A DNA stretch of 35,337 bases from Paracoccaceae bacterium (GTDB lineage Bacteria; Pseudomonadota; Alphaproteobacteria; Rhodobacterales; Rhodobacteraceae): the NCBI GenBank assembly GCA_947461435.1, contig CANHLE010000029.1, positions 1 through 35,337 of the forward strand, read 5' to 3'. A model generated the notes under the pieces. That model was given only the letters and a program-made list of their open reading frames with translations. It ran no database searches and was not told where the DNA came from. Shown piece by piece: positions 16,282 through 24,302 of the stretch. Positions within the stretch are counted from its first letter, which is position 1; the number at the start of each line of letters is the position of its first letter. The translations under genes and the position numbers were made by a program.

Positions 16282-17547
16282 TTACAACCATTCGGGGATG
16301 CTATCGCGCTTGAGGATTTCATCATAGGTGGGGCGTGCCCGAATGACGGCGAATTGATCGCCTTTCACCAGAACTTCGGGCACAAGCGGGCGGGTGTTGT
16401 ATTCGCTGGCCATGACCGCGCCATAGGCCCCTGCCGAGCGGAAGGCGATCAGATCGCCCGGGCCGACCTTGGCCAGTGCGCGCCCTTTGGCAAAGGTATC
16501 CCCGGTCTCGCAGACCGGACCGACCACGTCATAAGCTTGGGTTGCGCCGCCCGTTGCCGGTTCAGTTACCGGAACGATGTCATGATGTGCGCCGTACATG
16601 GAAGGGCGAACAAGATCGTTCATCGCGGCATCGACGATCAGAAAATCACGATCCTCGCCAGCTTTGTTGTAAATCACCGACGAAACCAGCACGCCCGAAT
16701 TGCCTGAAATCAACCGGCCCGGCTCAATCTCGATCTCGCAGTCCAGATGGCCAAGAACCCGCTTGATCATGGCGCCATAGTCCATCGGCAAGGGCGGCGC
16801 TTCGTTCGAGCGGGTGTAGGGAATTCCCAAACCGCCCCCCAGATCCAGACGGTCAATCTGGTGGCCAGCCGCGCGCAGGGTTTGCGTCAGCGCGGCCACT
16901 TTGGCGTAGGCTTCTTCGAACGGGGCAAGTTCGGTCAACTGGCTGCCGATATGCACGTCTATCCCCACGACCTTCAAACCCGGCAGGCGGGCGGCTAGGG
17001 CATAGACCTCGGGGGCGCGGGAAATGGGGATGCCGAACTTGTTCTCTTTCTTGCCGGTTGCAATTTTTTCGTGGGTTTTGGCATCGACATCGGGATTCAC
17101 CCGAATGGTGATCGGGGCGATCAGCCCCAAAGATGTCGCGACGCCCGACAGCACGGCAAGTTCAGGCTCGCTTTCGACGTTGAATTGGCGGATGCCCCCT
17201 TGAAGCGCGATCCGCATTTCATCGGCCTTCTTGCCCACCCCAGAAAACACGATCCGATCGCCCGGCACGCCGGCGGCCTTTGCCCGCAGATATTCACCGA
17301 CCGAGACCACATCCATGCCCGCGCCAAGATCGCCCAGCAGTTTCAGGACCGCGACATTCGACAGCGATTTGATCGCAAAGCAAACCTGGTGTGGCAGGGG
17401 TGCCAAAGCCTCGGTGAACAGTTTGTAGTGGCGCGTCAGGGTGGCTGCGGAATAGACGTAAAACGGGGTGCCTACGGCTGCCGCGATTTCGGACAACAGA
17501 ACGTCCTCGGCCATCAGTGTGCCGTTCTTGTACAAGAAATGATCCAT
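16282..17547 (-). CDS. lysA: Diaminopimelate decarboxylase
   Basis: 421 residues, standard length. It is a PLP enzyme that turns meso-diaminopimelate into L-lysine, the last step of lysine synthesis. The PLP lysine is Lys60 in CFAIKSLSN; the barrel has HIGSQL and LGGGLGIPY; the C-terminal domain has the conserved active-site Cys in GPVCETGDTF and SAGAYG. The start is the ATG at 17547 with GGGGCG upstream. It lies about 60 bases after the M24-like gene and 10 bases before the TIGR02302 gene, so a three-gene minus-strand transcript is likely. Confidence 0.98.
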   Translation of the reverse strand: MDHFLYKNGTLMAEDVLLSEIAAAVGTPFYVYSAATLTRHYKLFTEALAPLPHQVCFAIKSLSNVAVLKLLGDLGAGMDVVSVGEYLRAKAAGVPGDRIVFSGVGKKADEMRIALQGGIRQFNVESEPELAVLSGVATSLGLIAPITIRVNPDVDAKTHEKIATGKKENKFGIPISRAPEVYALAARLPGLKVVGIDVHIGSQLTELAPFEEAYAKVAALTQTLRAAGHQIDRLDLGGGLGIPYTRSNEAPPLPMDYGAMIKRVLGHLDCEIEIEPGRLISGNSGVLVSSVIYNKAGEDRDFLIVDAAMNDLVRPSMYGAHHDIVPVTEPATGGATQAYDVVGPVCETGDTFAKGRALAKVGPGDLIAFRSAGAYGAVMASEYNTRPLVPEVLVKGDQFAVIRARPTYDEILKRDSIPEWL

Positions 17548-17610
17548 TTTACGCCCCTTGCCGCATGGTTGACGGGGTTCTAAGGCAAAGGGCAGAAAAG
17601 GGAAACCACC

Positions 17611-18978
17611 CTAAAGCGCAATCACCTGGGCCGGGTCCAAAAGCCATGGGGCCACGATGCCGCAGGTATCGGCAAGCGGCAACAGGCATTGCGGCACATC
17701 CATGCCGATCACCTCGCGCATCAGATGCGCCCTTGATTGGCAGCGCGCCAGAACTTCGGGAAAATCGCGCGCCAGATCGGCCTGAAGCGCCGAATCCGCA
17801 ATGACATAGCCATCTTCCATCCGGGTGGAACCATAGATGGGATGGGAGGGGATCACGTCCATCTGCATGGCCATGCCGGACGCCAAAGGTTCGGAGGAGC
17901 CGTCGTAGATGGGCGAAGATAGCCATTCATCCATGCCGATCAGGTGGCCCGGGTTCAGGAACAGATTGAACGGGTCGGTGGGCAGGGCATCGAAGACCGC
18001 CTTGTGAACGGCGCCGCCCAGAGTGCCGGGCTGCATCATCGAGCACCAAAGGCTCATCGCTTGAACATAGGGGCCGGCAAAGACATCCAGATAATCCTGA
18101 GCCGCCGCGGGCAGATCGGCGGGCCCCTGCGCAAGCCAACCCGCGCGGCAGATGTTCGATCCCCAGTGGCAAATATTGAAGGACATCGGCTGTCCCTTGG
18201 TCAGATGAAGCCCCGTTGGACCTGACAGGCCGTGACGCGCGCCGATGGCAAAGGTCGAATGACAGCCCAAGGGCAATCCGCCAACATGCGCCGCCTCGTA
18301 GGCGGCAAAATCGGTGATGCCTTCGCGGAACGCAAAGACCATGCGCCGCAGCGCGGTGCCCGCAGCCACATTGGAAAACTCCAATCGTGCGATTTCTGCC
18401 GCGTCCACGCGGGCCCGCAGACCATATCCCGGATGCATCATCAGATCCGTGGCATTTTCAACGCGCGCTGCAAGGCTGCGAAGGGGATCGGCCAGAAAGG
18501 CGGGCACATCCAGCGCCGTGGCGGGGTCTTCCACCTCGTCCGGGCCGAACCATTTCCAGCCTATGGCACCCACCTTGGCCGATTTCGGCAGGGCCTTTCG
18601 CAGCAGACCGTCCAGCCGGGCCGAGCCGCGCGGCTGCGACATCAGGCTAAGACTGGCACAAAGGACAGCGTGAACATCGCCGGCCTGAACCAAGGGCGAA
18701 ATTCCGGTATAGGGCAGGCATTCATTGCCGGTGAGCAGGGTGGCCGCATGCGGCGTGATCACCATGACCGCCTCTTCAAAGCGCGGATCAAAGCCTGTCA
18801 GCCAATGAATATTGGCGAAATGCTCGCGGTCGCCATAGACGACCAAGGCGTCATATCCCCGCATTGCGCCTGCCGCACGCAGCGCCATGAGCCGGGCGCG
18901 GCATTCTGACAAAGACAGGTCTGGCGGGGTGTCAGGCAGACCGTGATGCGGCCATTCGATGCGGATCATATGAGGCAT
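17611..18978 (-). CDS. M24-family (creatinase/aminopeptidase fold) protein with altered metal ligands
   Basis: 455 residues: a creatinase-like N-terminal domain (about 1-175) and a pita-bread C-terminal domain. Strong AAGGAG precedes the ATG. Aligned by eye with M24 peptidases, His345 (NPGHLIGMDEW) and Glu388 (RMEDGYVIAD) are kept. The two bridging Asp positions read Asn268 (SFNICHWG) and Asn275 (SNICRAG, against the usual SDxTR), and the first C-terminal Glu reads Asp374 (QMDVIP). A normal two-metal aminopeptidase is therefore unlikely. Creatinase-like metal-free hydrolysis or a non-peptidase role is possible. There is no signal peptide. It lies upstream of lysA on the same strand, where argH-type genes are often found in relatives as I recall. 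Confidence 0.8.
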   Translation of the reverse strand: MPHMIRIEWPHHGLPDTPPDLSLSECRARLMALRAAGAMRGYDALVVYGDREHFANIHWLTGFDPRFEEAVMVITPHAATLLTGNECLPYTGISPLVQAGDVHAVLCASLSLMSQPRGSARLDGLLRKALPKSAKVGAIGWKWFGPDEVEDPATALDVPAFLADPLRSLAARVENATDLMMHPGYGLRARVDAAEIARLEFSNVAAGTALRRMVFAFREGITDFAAYEAAHVGGLPLGCHSTFAIGARHGLSGPTGLHLTKGQPMSFNICHWGSNICRAGWLAQGPADLPAAAQDYLDVFAGPYVQAMSLWCSMMQPGTLGGAVHKAVFDALPTDPFNLFLNPGHLIGMDEWLSSPIYDGSSEPLASGMAMQMDVIPSHPIYGSTRMEDGYVIADSALQADLARDFPEVLARCQSRAHLMREVIGMDVPQCLLPLADTCGIVAPWLLDPAQVIAL

Positions 18979-19034
18979 GACAGTCTCCTTCGACGGTCAG
19001 GTTAATGTGTGAATACCGCCCTGTCACGCGCCGC

Positions 19035-19063
19035 TTGCGAATCTTGGCCACCGCACTTATATC
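19035..19063 (+). promoter_or_regulatory. Sigma-70 type promoter of the SRP RNA gene
   Basis: TTGCGA (19035-19040), 17-base spacer, TATATC (19058-19063). Each element matches consensus at four of six positions. The predicted start, about 19070, coincides with the 5' end of the folded SRP RNA, which strengthens the call. Confidence 0.6.
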
Positions 19064-19068
19064 GACCT

Positions 19069-19167
19069 TCGAGAGGTTGGCGCGGGTAAGCGCCTCGCCA
19101 ACCCGGTCAGGTCCGGAAGGAAGCAGCCGTAACGAGACCCGCTTGGGTCGTTGTCCAGCCTCTCACC
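19069..19167 (+). ncRNA. ffs: Small bacterial signal recognition particle RNA (4.5S type)
   Basis: The conserved SRP Alu-less hairpin core is plain: GGTCAGGTCCGGAAGGAAGC (19105-19124), containing the GGAA tetraloop and the asymmetric internal loop that binds Ffh. The ends pair, GAGAGG (19071-19076) with CCTCTC (19159-19164), giving one long hairpin of roughly 95-100 bases. It works with Ffh to target nascent inner-membrane proteins to FtsY. Exact ends are estimated to a few bases. In Bacillus-type genomes this gene is beside dnaX; here it is about 5.8 kb away, between the M24-like gene and a convergent zinc-ribbon gene. Confidence 0.95.
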
Positions 19168-19238
19168 TTTCCGATCTTGCAGCATCGTGTGTTGATAGGG
19201 TTGCCGCACGGGCCGCCAATATCAGTTTATCGGACGAT

Positions 19239-20057
19239 CTACCGGGCACTATCGGTCAGCGCAGAGATCTGGGCGATCAGCATCTGTAAAAGCCGATCAA
19301 GAACTGCGCGAAGGCCATCAACGTAGCTGACATAGGCGCGCAGCGGACTGGCGGCCGCCGGGATCTTCTCGATCAAGAAAGGCGTGGCGAGATACAGGGC
19401 CAGCGCCAGAATGATCACCGTCATCGACAGTAAAAAGCCGCGCCGGAAGCCGCCCGCAGACTTGGCGTCAGAGGCCATGGTTTCGGCAATCGCCGCCTGA
19501 TCGCCGGTTCTGCGTTCCGTTTTCGCACGCAGGGTGGAATTTATGGCGTCAATCTCTGGCAACATCTCGCTTTTGGCGGATGCCGACTTTGGAGAGACCG
19601 AAGCCGAGGGGCCGGACTCCGCATCGTTTTTCATGCGCGCGATGCGATCATTTGGCGTGGCACCACCCGGGGCTATTCCGGCAAGGCCCAATTCGTCCTG
19701 CGTTTCAAGGCTGTTACCTTCTGCCTTGCGGGCAAGACTTTCCCGCTCTGCCTCTTCGCGCAAGACGGCCAGAACCGATGCGTCAATATTCCGCGTCATC
19801 GGCGGCGCGGCCGCTGCCCGGGAAGGAGCGGCAGCAAACGCAGGTGCGGCGTCATAGGGAGGGTCGTCCTCGACCTCATCCACGCGGGCGGCAGAGGCAA
19901 ACAGCGCGGCTTCTGCGGAGCTTTCGGCTTGCACGGCGGGGGAGGCCTGAAACCATGCATGTCCGCAATTGGAACATTGGACGTCTCGCCCACTGTCTGG
20001 GATCAAGGCGGTGTCCACCTCGTATTCGGCATCGCAATTCGGACAAACCAGTCGCAT
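19239..20057 (-). CDS. Zinc-ribbon (MJ0042-type) single-pass membrane protein
   Basis: 272 residues from the ATG at 20057 (GGGCGGG upstream; an ATG at 20099 lacks a ribosome site). A zinc ribbon sits at the very N-terminus (Cys5, Cys8, Cys28, Cys31 in CPNC and CSNC, with GHAWF). A long Ala/Ser/Glu-rich disordered region follows (about 40-200), then one transmembrane helix (about 207-228, FLLSMTVIILALALYLA) and a short C-terminal helix. Such proteins with a cytoplasmic zinc ribbon are common in Rhodobacterales; function unknown. It is divergent from ftsE, which is a frequent arrangement, but a role in division is only suggested by position. Confidence 0.82.
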   Translation of the reverse strand: MRLVCPNCDAEYEVDTALIPDSGRDVQCSNCGHAWFQASPAVQAESSAEAALFASAARVDEVEDDPPYDAAPAFAAAPSRAAAAPPMTRNIDASVLAVLREEAERESLARKAEGNSLETQDELGLAGIAPGGATPNDRIARMKNDAESGPSASVSPKSASAKSEMLPEIDAINSTLRAKTERRTGDQAAIAETMASDAKSAGGFRRGFLLSMTVIILALALYLATPFLIEKIPAAASPLRAYVSYVDGLRAVLDRLLQMLIAQISALTDSAR

Positions 20058-20220
20058 TCTACCCGCCCCAGTCAGCCATTTCGGTCGGCTTTCTTTCATG
20101 TTCTAGCAACAGTGCACAAAATATCCAAGGCTTTGTGCCATATATCGTCTGCCCGGCGTTGCAACCGCCGCCCCCATGCGCAATTCTGCATCACCACTGG
20201 GCGAGCCGAGGGGCATTTGT

Positions 20221-20892
20221 TTGATCAATCTTGAAAATGTGGCCTTCAACTATGGCGGGGGCGATCTTCTGTCAGAGGTGTCGCTGCGCCTTGCGCCCGG
20301 CTCTTTCCACTTCTTGACGGGCCCATCGGGCGCGGGCAAGTCAACCTTTTTGAAGCTGTGCTATGGGGACCTGTTGGCAACCAGCGGTCACGTCACCCTT
20401 TTTGACCGAAACGTGCGCGACCTGAGCCGCGATGAAATGGCGCTGACCCGGCGGCGGATTGGCGTTGTGCACCAAGATTGCCAGTTTCTGGATCATTTGC
20501 CCCTTCTGTCAAACGTCGGGTTGCCGCTGACAGTGGCGGGCAAGGCGGTTCAAGATTCTGATATCAAAGACCTTTTGACATGGGTTGGCCTTGAAAAACT
20601 GACCAATGCCCTTCCTCCGTCGCTGTCGGGCGGAGAGCGGCAAAGGGCGGCATTGGCCCGCGCCGTCATCATGGGGCCAGATGTGATTCTGGCGGATGAG
20701 CCGACAGGGAACCTTGATTGGGACATGTCGCTTCGGCTTTTGGCTTTGCTGGTGGAACTGAACCGAATGGGCAAGACGATCTTGATTGCAACACATGATC
20801 TGAACTTGATCCGCCAAGCCAAATCACAGGTCGCAACGCGTGTTCTGCGGATCGCAAAGCGGCGCTTGCAACTGGCGGGGGCGGATCTGTGA
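20221..20892 (+). CDS. ftsE: Cell division ATP-binding protein FtsE
   Basis: 223 residues. The start is most likely the TTG at 20221 (INLENVAFNYGGG follows at once), with GAGGGG about seven bases upstream; a longer frame from 20176 would add 15 residues not found in the family. Walker A is GPSGAGKST (34-42), the signature LSGGERQR (135-142), Walker B VILADEP (155-161) and the switch histidine ATHD. FtsE powers the FtsX complex, which at the division site activates peptidoglycan hydrolases. It overlaps ftsX by four bases (GTGA). Confidence 0.93.
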   Translation: MINLENVAFNYGGGDLLSEVSLRLAPGSFHFLTGPSGAGKSTFLKLCYGDLLATSGHVTLFDRNVRDLSRDEMALTRRRIGVVHQDCQFLDHLPLLSNVGLPLTVAGKAVQDSDIKDLLTWVGLEKLTNALPPSLSGGERQRAALARAVIMGPDVILADEPTGNLDWDMSLRLLALLVELNRMGKTILIATHDLNLIRQAKSQVATRVLRIAKRRLQLAGADL

Positions 20893-21776
20893 TCAAGCTG
20901 CCGGCCATTTTATCTGACCATGGGGACGGTGTTGTGCCGCCATCAGGACCCACGGCATGGCTGACGACGGCCACGGCCGCCGCAATGGCTTTTCTGGCCG
21001 TCTTTGCCTTGGCGCTGGCCTTGGCCTCAGGACGACTGGCAGAACGCTGGTCTGCGGCCCTTGATCGCTCTGCGACGGTCCGAATCTCGGCTCCTGTAGA
21101 TCAATTGGCCTTGCAAACCGCTGCGGTGCTGGAGGTGCTATCGACGACACCGGGAATATCGGCGGCGCGCGCGCTGGATCTGGCGGAACAACAAAAGCTG
21201 TTGGAACCCTGGTTCGGCCCCGATCTTCCTTTGGCAGACCTGCCGCTGCCGCAGTTGGTGGAAATTACCGAAGGGTCAGAAGGATACGACCGCGACGGCC
21301 TGCGCCAAAGGCTTCAGGCCGAAGCGCCCGGCGCCGTTCTGGATGATCACAGCCGATGGCGCGAACCCTTGGCCGCCGCCGCAACCCGGTTGCGCATATT
21401 GGGCTATTTGTCGGTGTTCTTGATCGGGGCCACCATGGCGGCGATGATCACCTTGGCCGCGAGAGCGGCGCTGGCCGCCAATTCGCAGGTCATTCGTGTG
21501 CTTCGGCTGGTTGGGGCAAAGGACGACTACATTGCCCGCGCCTTCGTCCGCAGGTTTACCCTGCGCGCGGCCGGCGGCGCCTGTATTGGCACTGTATTCG
21601 GCATGGCGGCGATCTTTGTGTTGCCGGCGCAAGAGGACGCGGGCAGTTTTCTGACCGGTCTGGGATTTCAGGGTGCGGGTTGGCTGCTGCCCCTGCTTTT
21701 GCCGGTGCTTGCCGCCTTGGTTGGGTTTTTGGCCACCCGCACGGCCTCATTGAGCAATCTGCGGAGAATAACCTGA
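20889..21776 (+). CDS. ftsX: Cell division protein FtsX
   Basis: 295 residues starting at GTG 20889. The topology is FtsX-like: one N-terminal membrane helix (about 25-45, AAAMAFLAVFALALALA), a periplasmic domain (about 50-165), then three C-terminal helices (LGYLSVFLIGATMAAMITL; CIGTVFGMAAIFVLP; LLPLLLPVLAALVGFLA). It couples FtsE ATP hydrolysis to periplasmic amidase activators. Sequence similarity of FtsX is weak in general; the pairing with ftsE makes the call. The stop shares a base with the next start (TGATG). Confidence 0.92.
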   Translation: MIKLPAILSDHGDGVVPPSGPTAWLTTATAAAMAFLAVFALALALASGRLAERWSAALDRSATVRISAPVDQLALQTAAVLEVLSTTPGISAARALDLAEQQKLLEPWFGPDLPLADLPLPQLVEITEGSEGYDRDGLRQRLQAEAPGAVLDDHSRWREPLAAAATRLRILGYLSVFLIGATMAAMITLAARAALAANSQVIRVLRLVGAKDDYIARAFVRRFTLRAAGGACIGTVFGMAAIFVLPAQEDAGSFLTGLGFQGAGWLLPLLLPVLAALVGFLATRTASLSNLRRIT

Positions 21777-22504
21777 TGATCGCCCTGCGCTGGATCATGT
21801 CATTGATCTTTATCGTGCAAATGTATGCCGCGATGGTTCCCATCGGACTGGCCTATCTTCCGGCGGCGATTGTTGACCGCGATGGGGCAACGCGTGCTGC
21901 CCACGCTTATTGCCGATGGGTGCGGGTGTCGCTTCGGGTTTTGTGCGGACTTCGGACCGAAGTCCGCGGTGCGCCGCCCCAGACCGAGGCCTTGATCGCC
22001 GCGAAACATCAAAGTTTTCTGGATATCATTCTGATTTACGGTGCCGTGCCGCGCGCGAAGTTCATCATGAAGAACGAACTGCGTTATGCGCCGATCTTGG
22101 GGTGGTACGCCCTGCGCTTGGGCTGTGTTCCGGTGAAACGCGGGGCCCGTGGCACGGCGATCACCAAAATGATGGCGGACGTTCAGTCTGGGTTGGAGCG
22201 CCCCGGGCAATTGGTGATTTATCCGCAGGGCACGCGCGTTGGTCCCGGCGACAAGAAGCCCTATAAGATCGGCACGGCCGCGCTGTATTCGCAATTGGGC
22301 CAGCCATGCCATCCCGTGGCCACAAATGTTGGGCTGTTTTGGCCCAAACGTGGTATCTTGCGCCATCCGGGCTTGGCCGTGGTCGAGTTCCTGCCGCCCA
22401 TTGCACCCGGACTGCCCAATGCTGAGTTCATGCGGGCGATGGAAGCGGCCGTTGAAACCGGTTCTGACAGATTGATGCACGACGCAGGTTGGAAAGCCCC
22501 CTGA
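21776..22504 (+). CDS. plsC: 1-acyl-sn-glycerol-3-phosphate acyltransferase
   Basis: 242 residues from ATG 21776, with GGAG upstream. An N-terminal hydrophobic segment (7-30) anchors it. Acyltransferase block I is KHQSFLD (His78, Asp83: the HX4D motif). Block III is YPQGTRVGPG (150-158). It transfers an acyl chain to lysophosphatidate, giving phosphatidate in the inner membrane. It overlaps ftsX and the following gene by one base each. Association with ftsEX suggests coordinated envelope growth, an inference from position. Confidence 0.93.
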   Translation: MIALRWIMSLIFIVQMYAAMVPIGLAYLPAAIVDRDGATRAAHAYCRWVRVSLRVLCGLRTEVRGAPPQTEALIAAKHQSFLDIILIYGAVPRAKFIMKNELRYAPILGWYALRLGCVPVKRGARGTAITKMMADVQSGLERPGQLVIYPQGTRVGPGDKKPYKIGTAALYSQLGQPCHPVATNVGLFWPKRGILRHPGLAVVEFLPPIAPGLPNAEFMRAMEAAVETGSDRLMHDAGWKAP

Positions 22505-22827
22505 TGACAACCCGAAAAGAAACTCTTGGGCCGATCTTGGACGCGATACCCGGCACGAGTGTTCGGTCCATGTTCGGGGAATATGCGATTTATCTGCAAG
22601 ACAAGGTGATCGGGTTTATCTGCGATGATACGTTGTTCTTGAAAAATCTGCCTGAGGCACGGGCCTTGTTGCCCAATGCCGAATTGGGAGAGGCGTATCC
22701 GGGATCGAAGGCCTATATCGTGGCCGATCCCTGGCTGGATGAGCCTGAGATTCTGGCCCATGCGGCACGGGCCCTTGCAGATGCCTTGCCCACCCCAAAA
22801 CCAAAGACGCCAAAGAGAGCCCCGTGA
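22504..22827 (+). CDS. TfoX N-terminal domain protein
   Basis: 107 residues. Matches the TfoX/Sxy N-terminal domain: VRSMFGEYAIYLQDKVIGFICDD is the hallmark (MFGG/E-Y motif followed by a strand pair), then LFLKNLPEARAL. The C-terminal TfoX domain of the competence regulator is missing, so this is the stand-alone form with unknown function and not evidence for natural competence. A Lys/Pro-rich tail ends the protein. It is held by one-base overlaps on both sides within the ftsE cluster. Confidence 0.85.
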   Translation: MTTRKETLGPILDAIPGTSVRSMFGEYAIYLQDKVIGFICDDTLFLKNLPEARALLPNAELGEAYPGSKAYIVADPWLDEPEILAHAARALADALPTPKPKTPKRAP

Positions 22828-23432
22828 TGGACTGGATTGATAACCTTGAGGTTTTGCACACCCACTATGGCACGCCAATGGCCCCTGCCCTTCGGAAGGT
22901 AACGGCCGATGTGACCCCGGCCTATGCCGGGTTCATCGCGGCGTCGCGGTTTTGCATCCTGTCCACGGTCGGCCCCGAGGGCACCGATGGCAGCCCGCGC
23001 GGGGATGCCGGATCTGTGGTGACGATCGAAGGGCCTGAAACGTTGCTCATGCCGGATTGGAAAGGAAACGAGCGGATTGATAGCCTGCGCAACATCGTGC
23101 GCGACGGCCGGGTGTCGCTGATTTTTCTGGTTGCGGGATCGACCACGGCGGTGCGGGTTAACGGCACCGCGCGGCTGACAGCCGATCCAGCCCTGTGCAC
23201 CCGTTTTGAACGCGACGGGAAGAATCCCCGAAGTGTAATCGTCATTCGTGTGGGCGAAGTCTATTCCCAATGCGCAAGGGCGCTTCAGCGTTCGGAATTG
23301 TGGACCTTGGGGGACATGTCGGCGGGGCTTCCCTCGGTGGGTGCGATGCTGGACGATGCCACGAGCGGCGAGATCAATGGCGGCACTTATGATGCCGAAC
23401 GCGCCACGCGGGCCCATCTGGGGTGGTGGTAG
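22827..23432 (+). CDS. Pyridoxamine 5'-phosphate oxidase-like FMN-binding protein (MSMEG_1061 type)
   Basis: 201 residues from the ATG at 22827 (TGATG overlap; the GTG at 22824 is an alternative). It has a split-barrel flavin fold: FCILSTVGPEGTDGSPRGD is the typical N-terminal strand pair with the Gly-Pro-Arg motif, followed by LLMPDWKGNERIDSLRNI and the barrel strand VRVNGTARL. I take it as the PPOX-type flavoprotein subfamily that starts with an extra N-terminal helix. The substrate is unknown. It is the last gene of the ftsE cluster; the next gene converges 10 bases away. Confidence 0.85.
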   Translation: MDWIDNLEVLHTHYGTPMAPALRKVTADVTPAYAGFIAASRFCILSTVGPEGTDGSPRGDAGSVVTIEGPETLLMPDWKGNERIDSLRNIVRDGRVSLIFLVAGSTTAVRVNGTARLTADPALCTRFERDGKNPRSVIVIRVGEVYSQCARALQRSELWTLGDMSAGLPSVGAMLDDATSGEINGGTYDAERATRAHLGWW

Positions 23433-23442
23433 GCACCTGCGC

Positions 23443-24057
23443 CTAGCGCCGGGCCAATGTTCCGAACACTCGGTCCCAGAGGGCCGATGTGACACCAAAA
23501 TTGTGATCAGAGTCGTGATGATGGACGGCGTGGAGCCGGATCAAGCGGCGCAAGAGGGGCCGGCCGCCGCTGCCCAAGTGATGCACGACATAGTGAACCG
23601 AGACATAGGCCAGATACCCAGCCATGACGCCTGCCGTTGCCGCGGCCCCAAGCCGCAGTCCCGCGAGGGCGCTGAGAGGCCAGAAGACCAAACCATAGAA
23701 CACGGCGACGGTTAGAAGTGTCGGCGTGCCGTTCAAGGCGCGGGGCGCGTCGTGATGGGCCATGTGGATGGGCTTGAGCACAGGGGCGTGATGAAAGACG
23801 AAACGGTGAATCAGGTATTCGGCAAGGGTCCACACGGCCAGACCACCAAGGAAAGCGGCGCATGCTGCGACGGTTTGCGAAGGGTCGGCCTTTATCAAAG
23901 CCACGCCCAACCCCAGCAAAACCAAGGGCGGGTAAAGGGCAAAATCCAGAAAGAAGGCCCAAGCCGGCATATCAGAGGCGAAAAGATGAACAAGCCGCGC
24001 CTGAAGGCCAAGGCGGGCCCGGGTGATCCGGCGCATCGTTGCAGTGCTAGGATCCAT
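23443..24057 (-). CDS. Sterol desaturase / fatty acid hydroxylase family protein
   Basis: 204 residues. The four histidine clusters of the di-iron membrane hydroxylases are present: HRFVFHH (84-90), HMAHH (98-102), HYVVHH (155-160) and HAVHHHDSDHNFG (176-188). Hydrophobic helices lie at about 33-55, 63-83, 115-135 and 140-158. It probably hydroxylates or desaturates a lipid or carotenoid at the membrane, using O2; substrate not determinable. The start chosen (24057) has only a weak ribosome site. An ATG at 24036 is possible. An FnrL-like sequence lies 170 bases upstream (24227-24240). Confidence 0.85.
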   Translation of the reverse strand: MDPSTATMRRITRARLGLQARLVHLFASDMPAWAFFLDFALYPPLVLLGLGVALIKADPSQTVAACAAFLGGLAVWTLAEYLIHRFVFHHAPVLKPIHMAHHDAPRALNGTPTLLTVAVFYGLVFWPLSALAGLRLGAAATAGVMAGYLAYVSVHYVVHHLGSGGRPLLRRLIRLHAVHHHDSDHNFGVTSALWDRVFGTLARR

Positions 24058-24226
24058 TTTGACAGTCCGTTCGTTGTTCAGACCCGCAGCCAAGACCAAT
24101 TGAAGGCCTGAGGTCTGAAATGATGGTAGACAGTACATTTGGTTCAACAGCCGTTTTGGCCTAGGCTTTGGTTTTCCGAAACCAAGGTCACATCGGCCCA
24201 TTTTGTCTGCAAATGAGGCACCGACA

Positions 24227-24240
24227 TTGATCTAAAGCAA
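24227..24240. promoter_or_regulatory. Putative FnrL/FNR binding site
   Basis: TTGATCTAAAGCAA fits TTGAT-N4-ATCAA with one mismatch. Reading toward the hydroxylase gene on the minus strand, ACAAAAT (24206-24200) could be a -10, which would put the site centre near -41, the class II FNR position. No gene is visible in 24058-24302 itself. Confidence 0.4.
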
Positions 24241-24302
24241 CCTTTGGGGCCGCGTCACAAGCGAATTCAACAATTTCTGTGCGAGACTTTGGCGCGCCGG
24301 TG

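Noticed and set aside
22504-22827. Natural competence regulator
   Set aside because: Only the TfoX N-terminal domain is present, and no competence gene is nearby.
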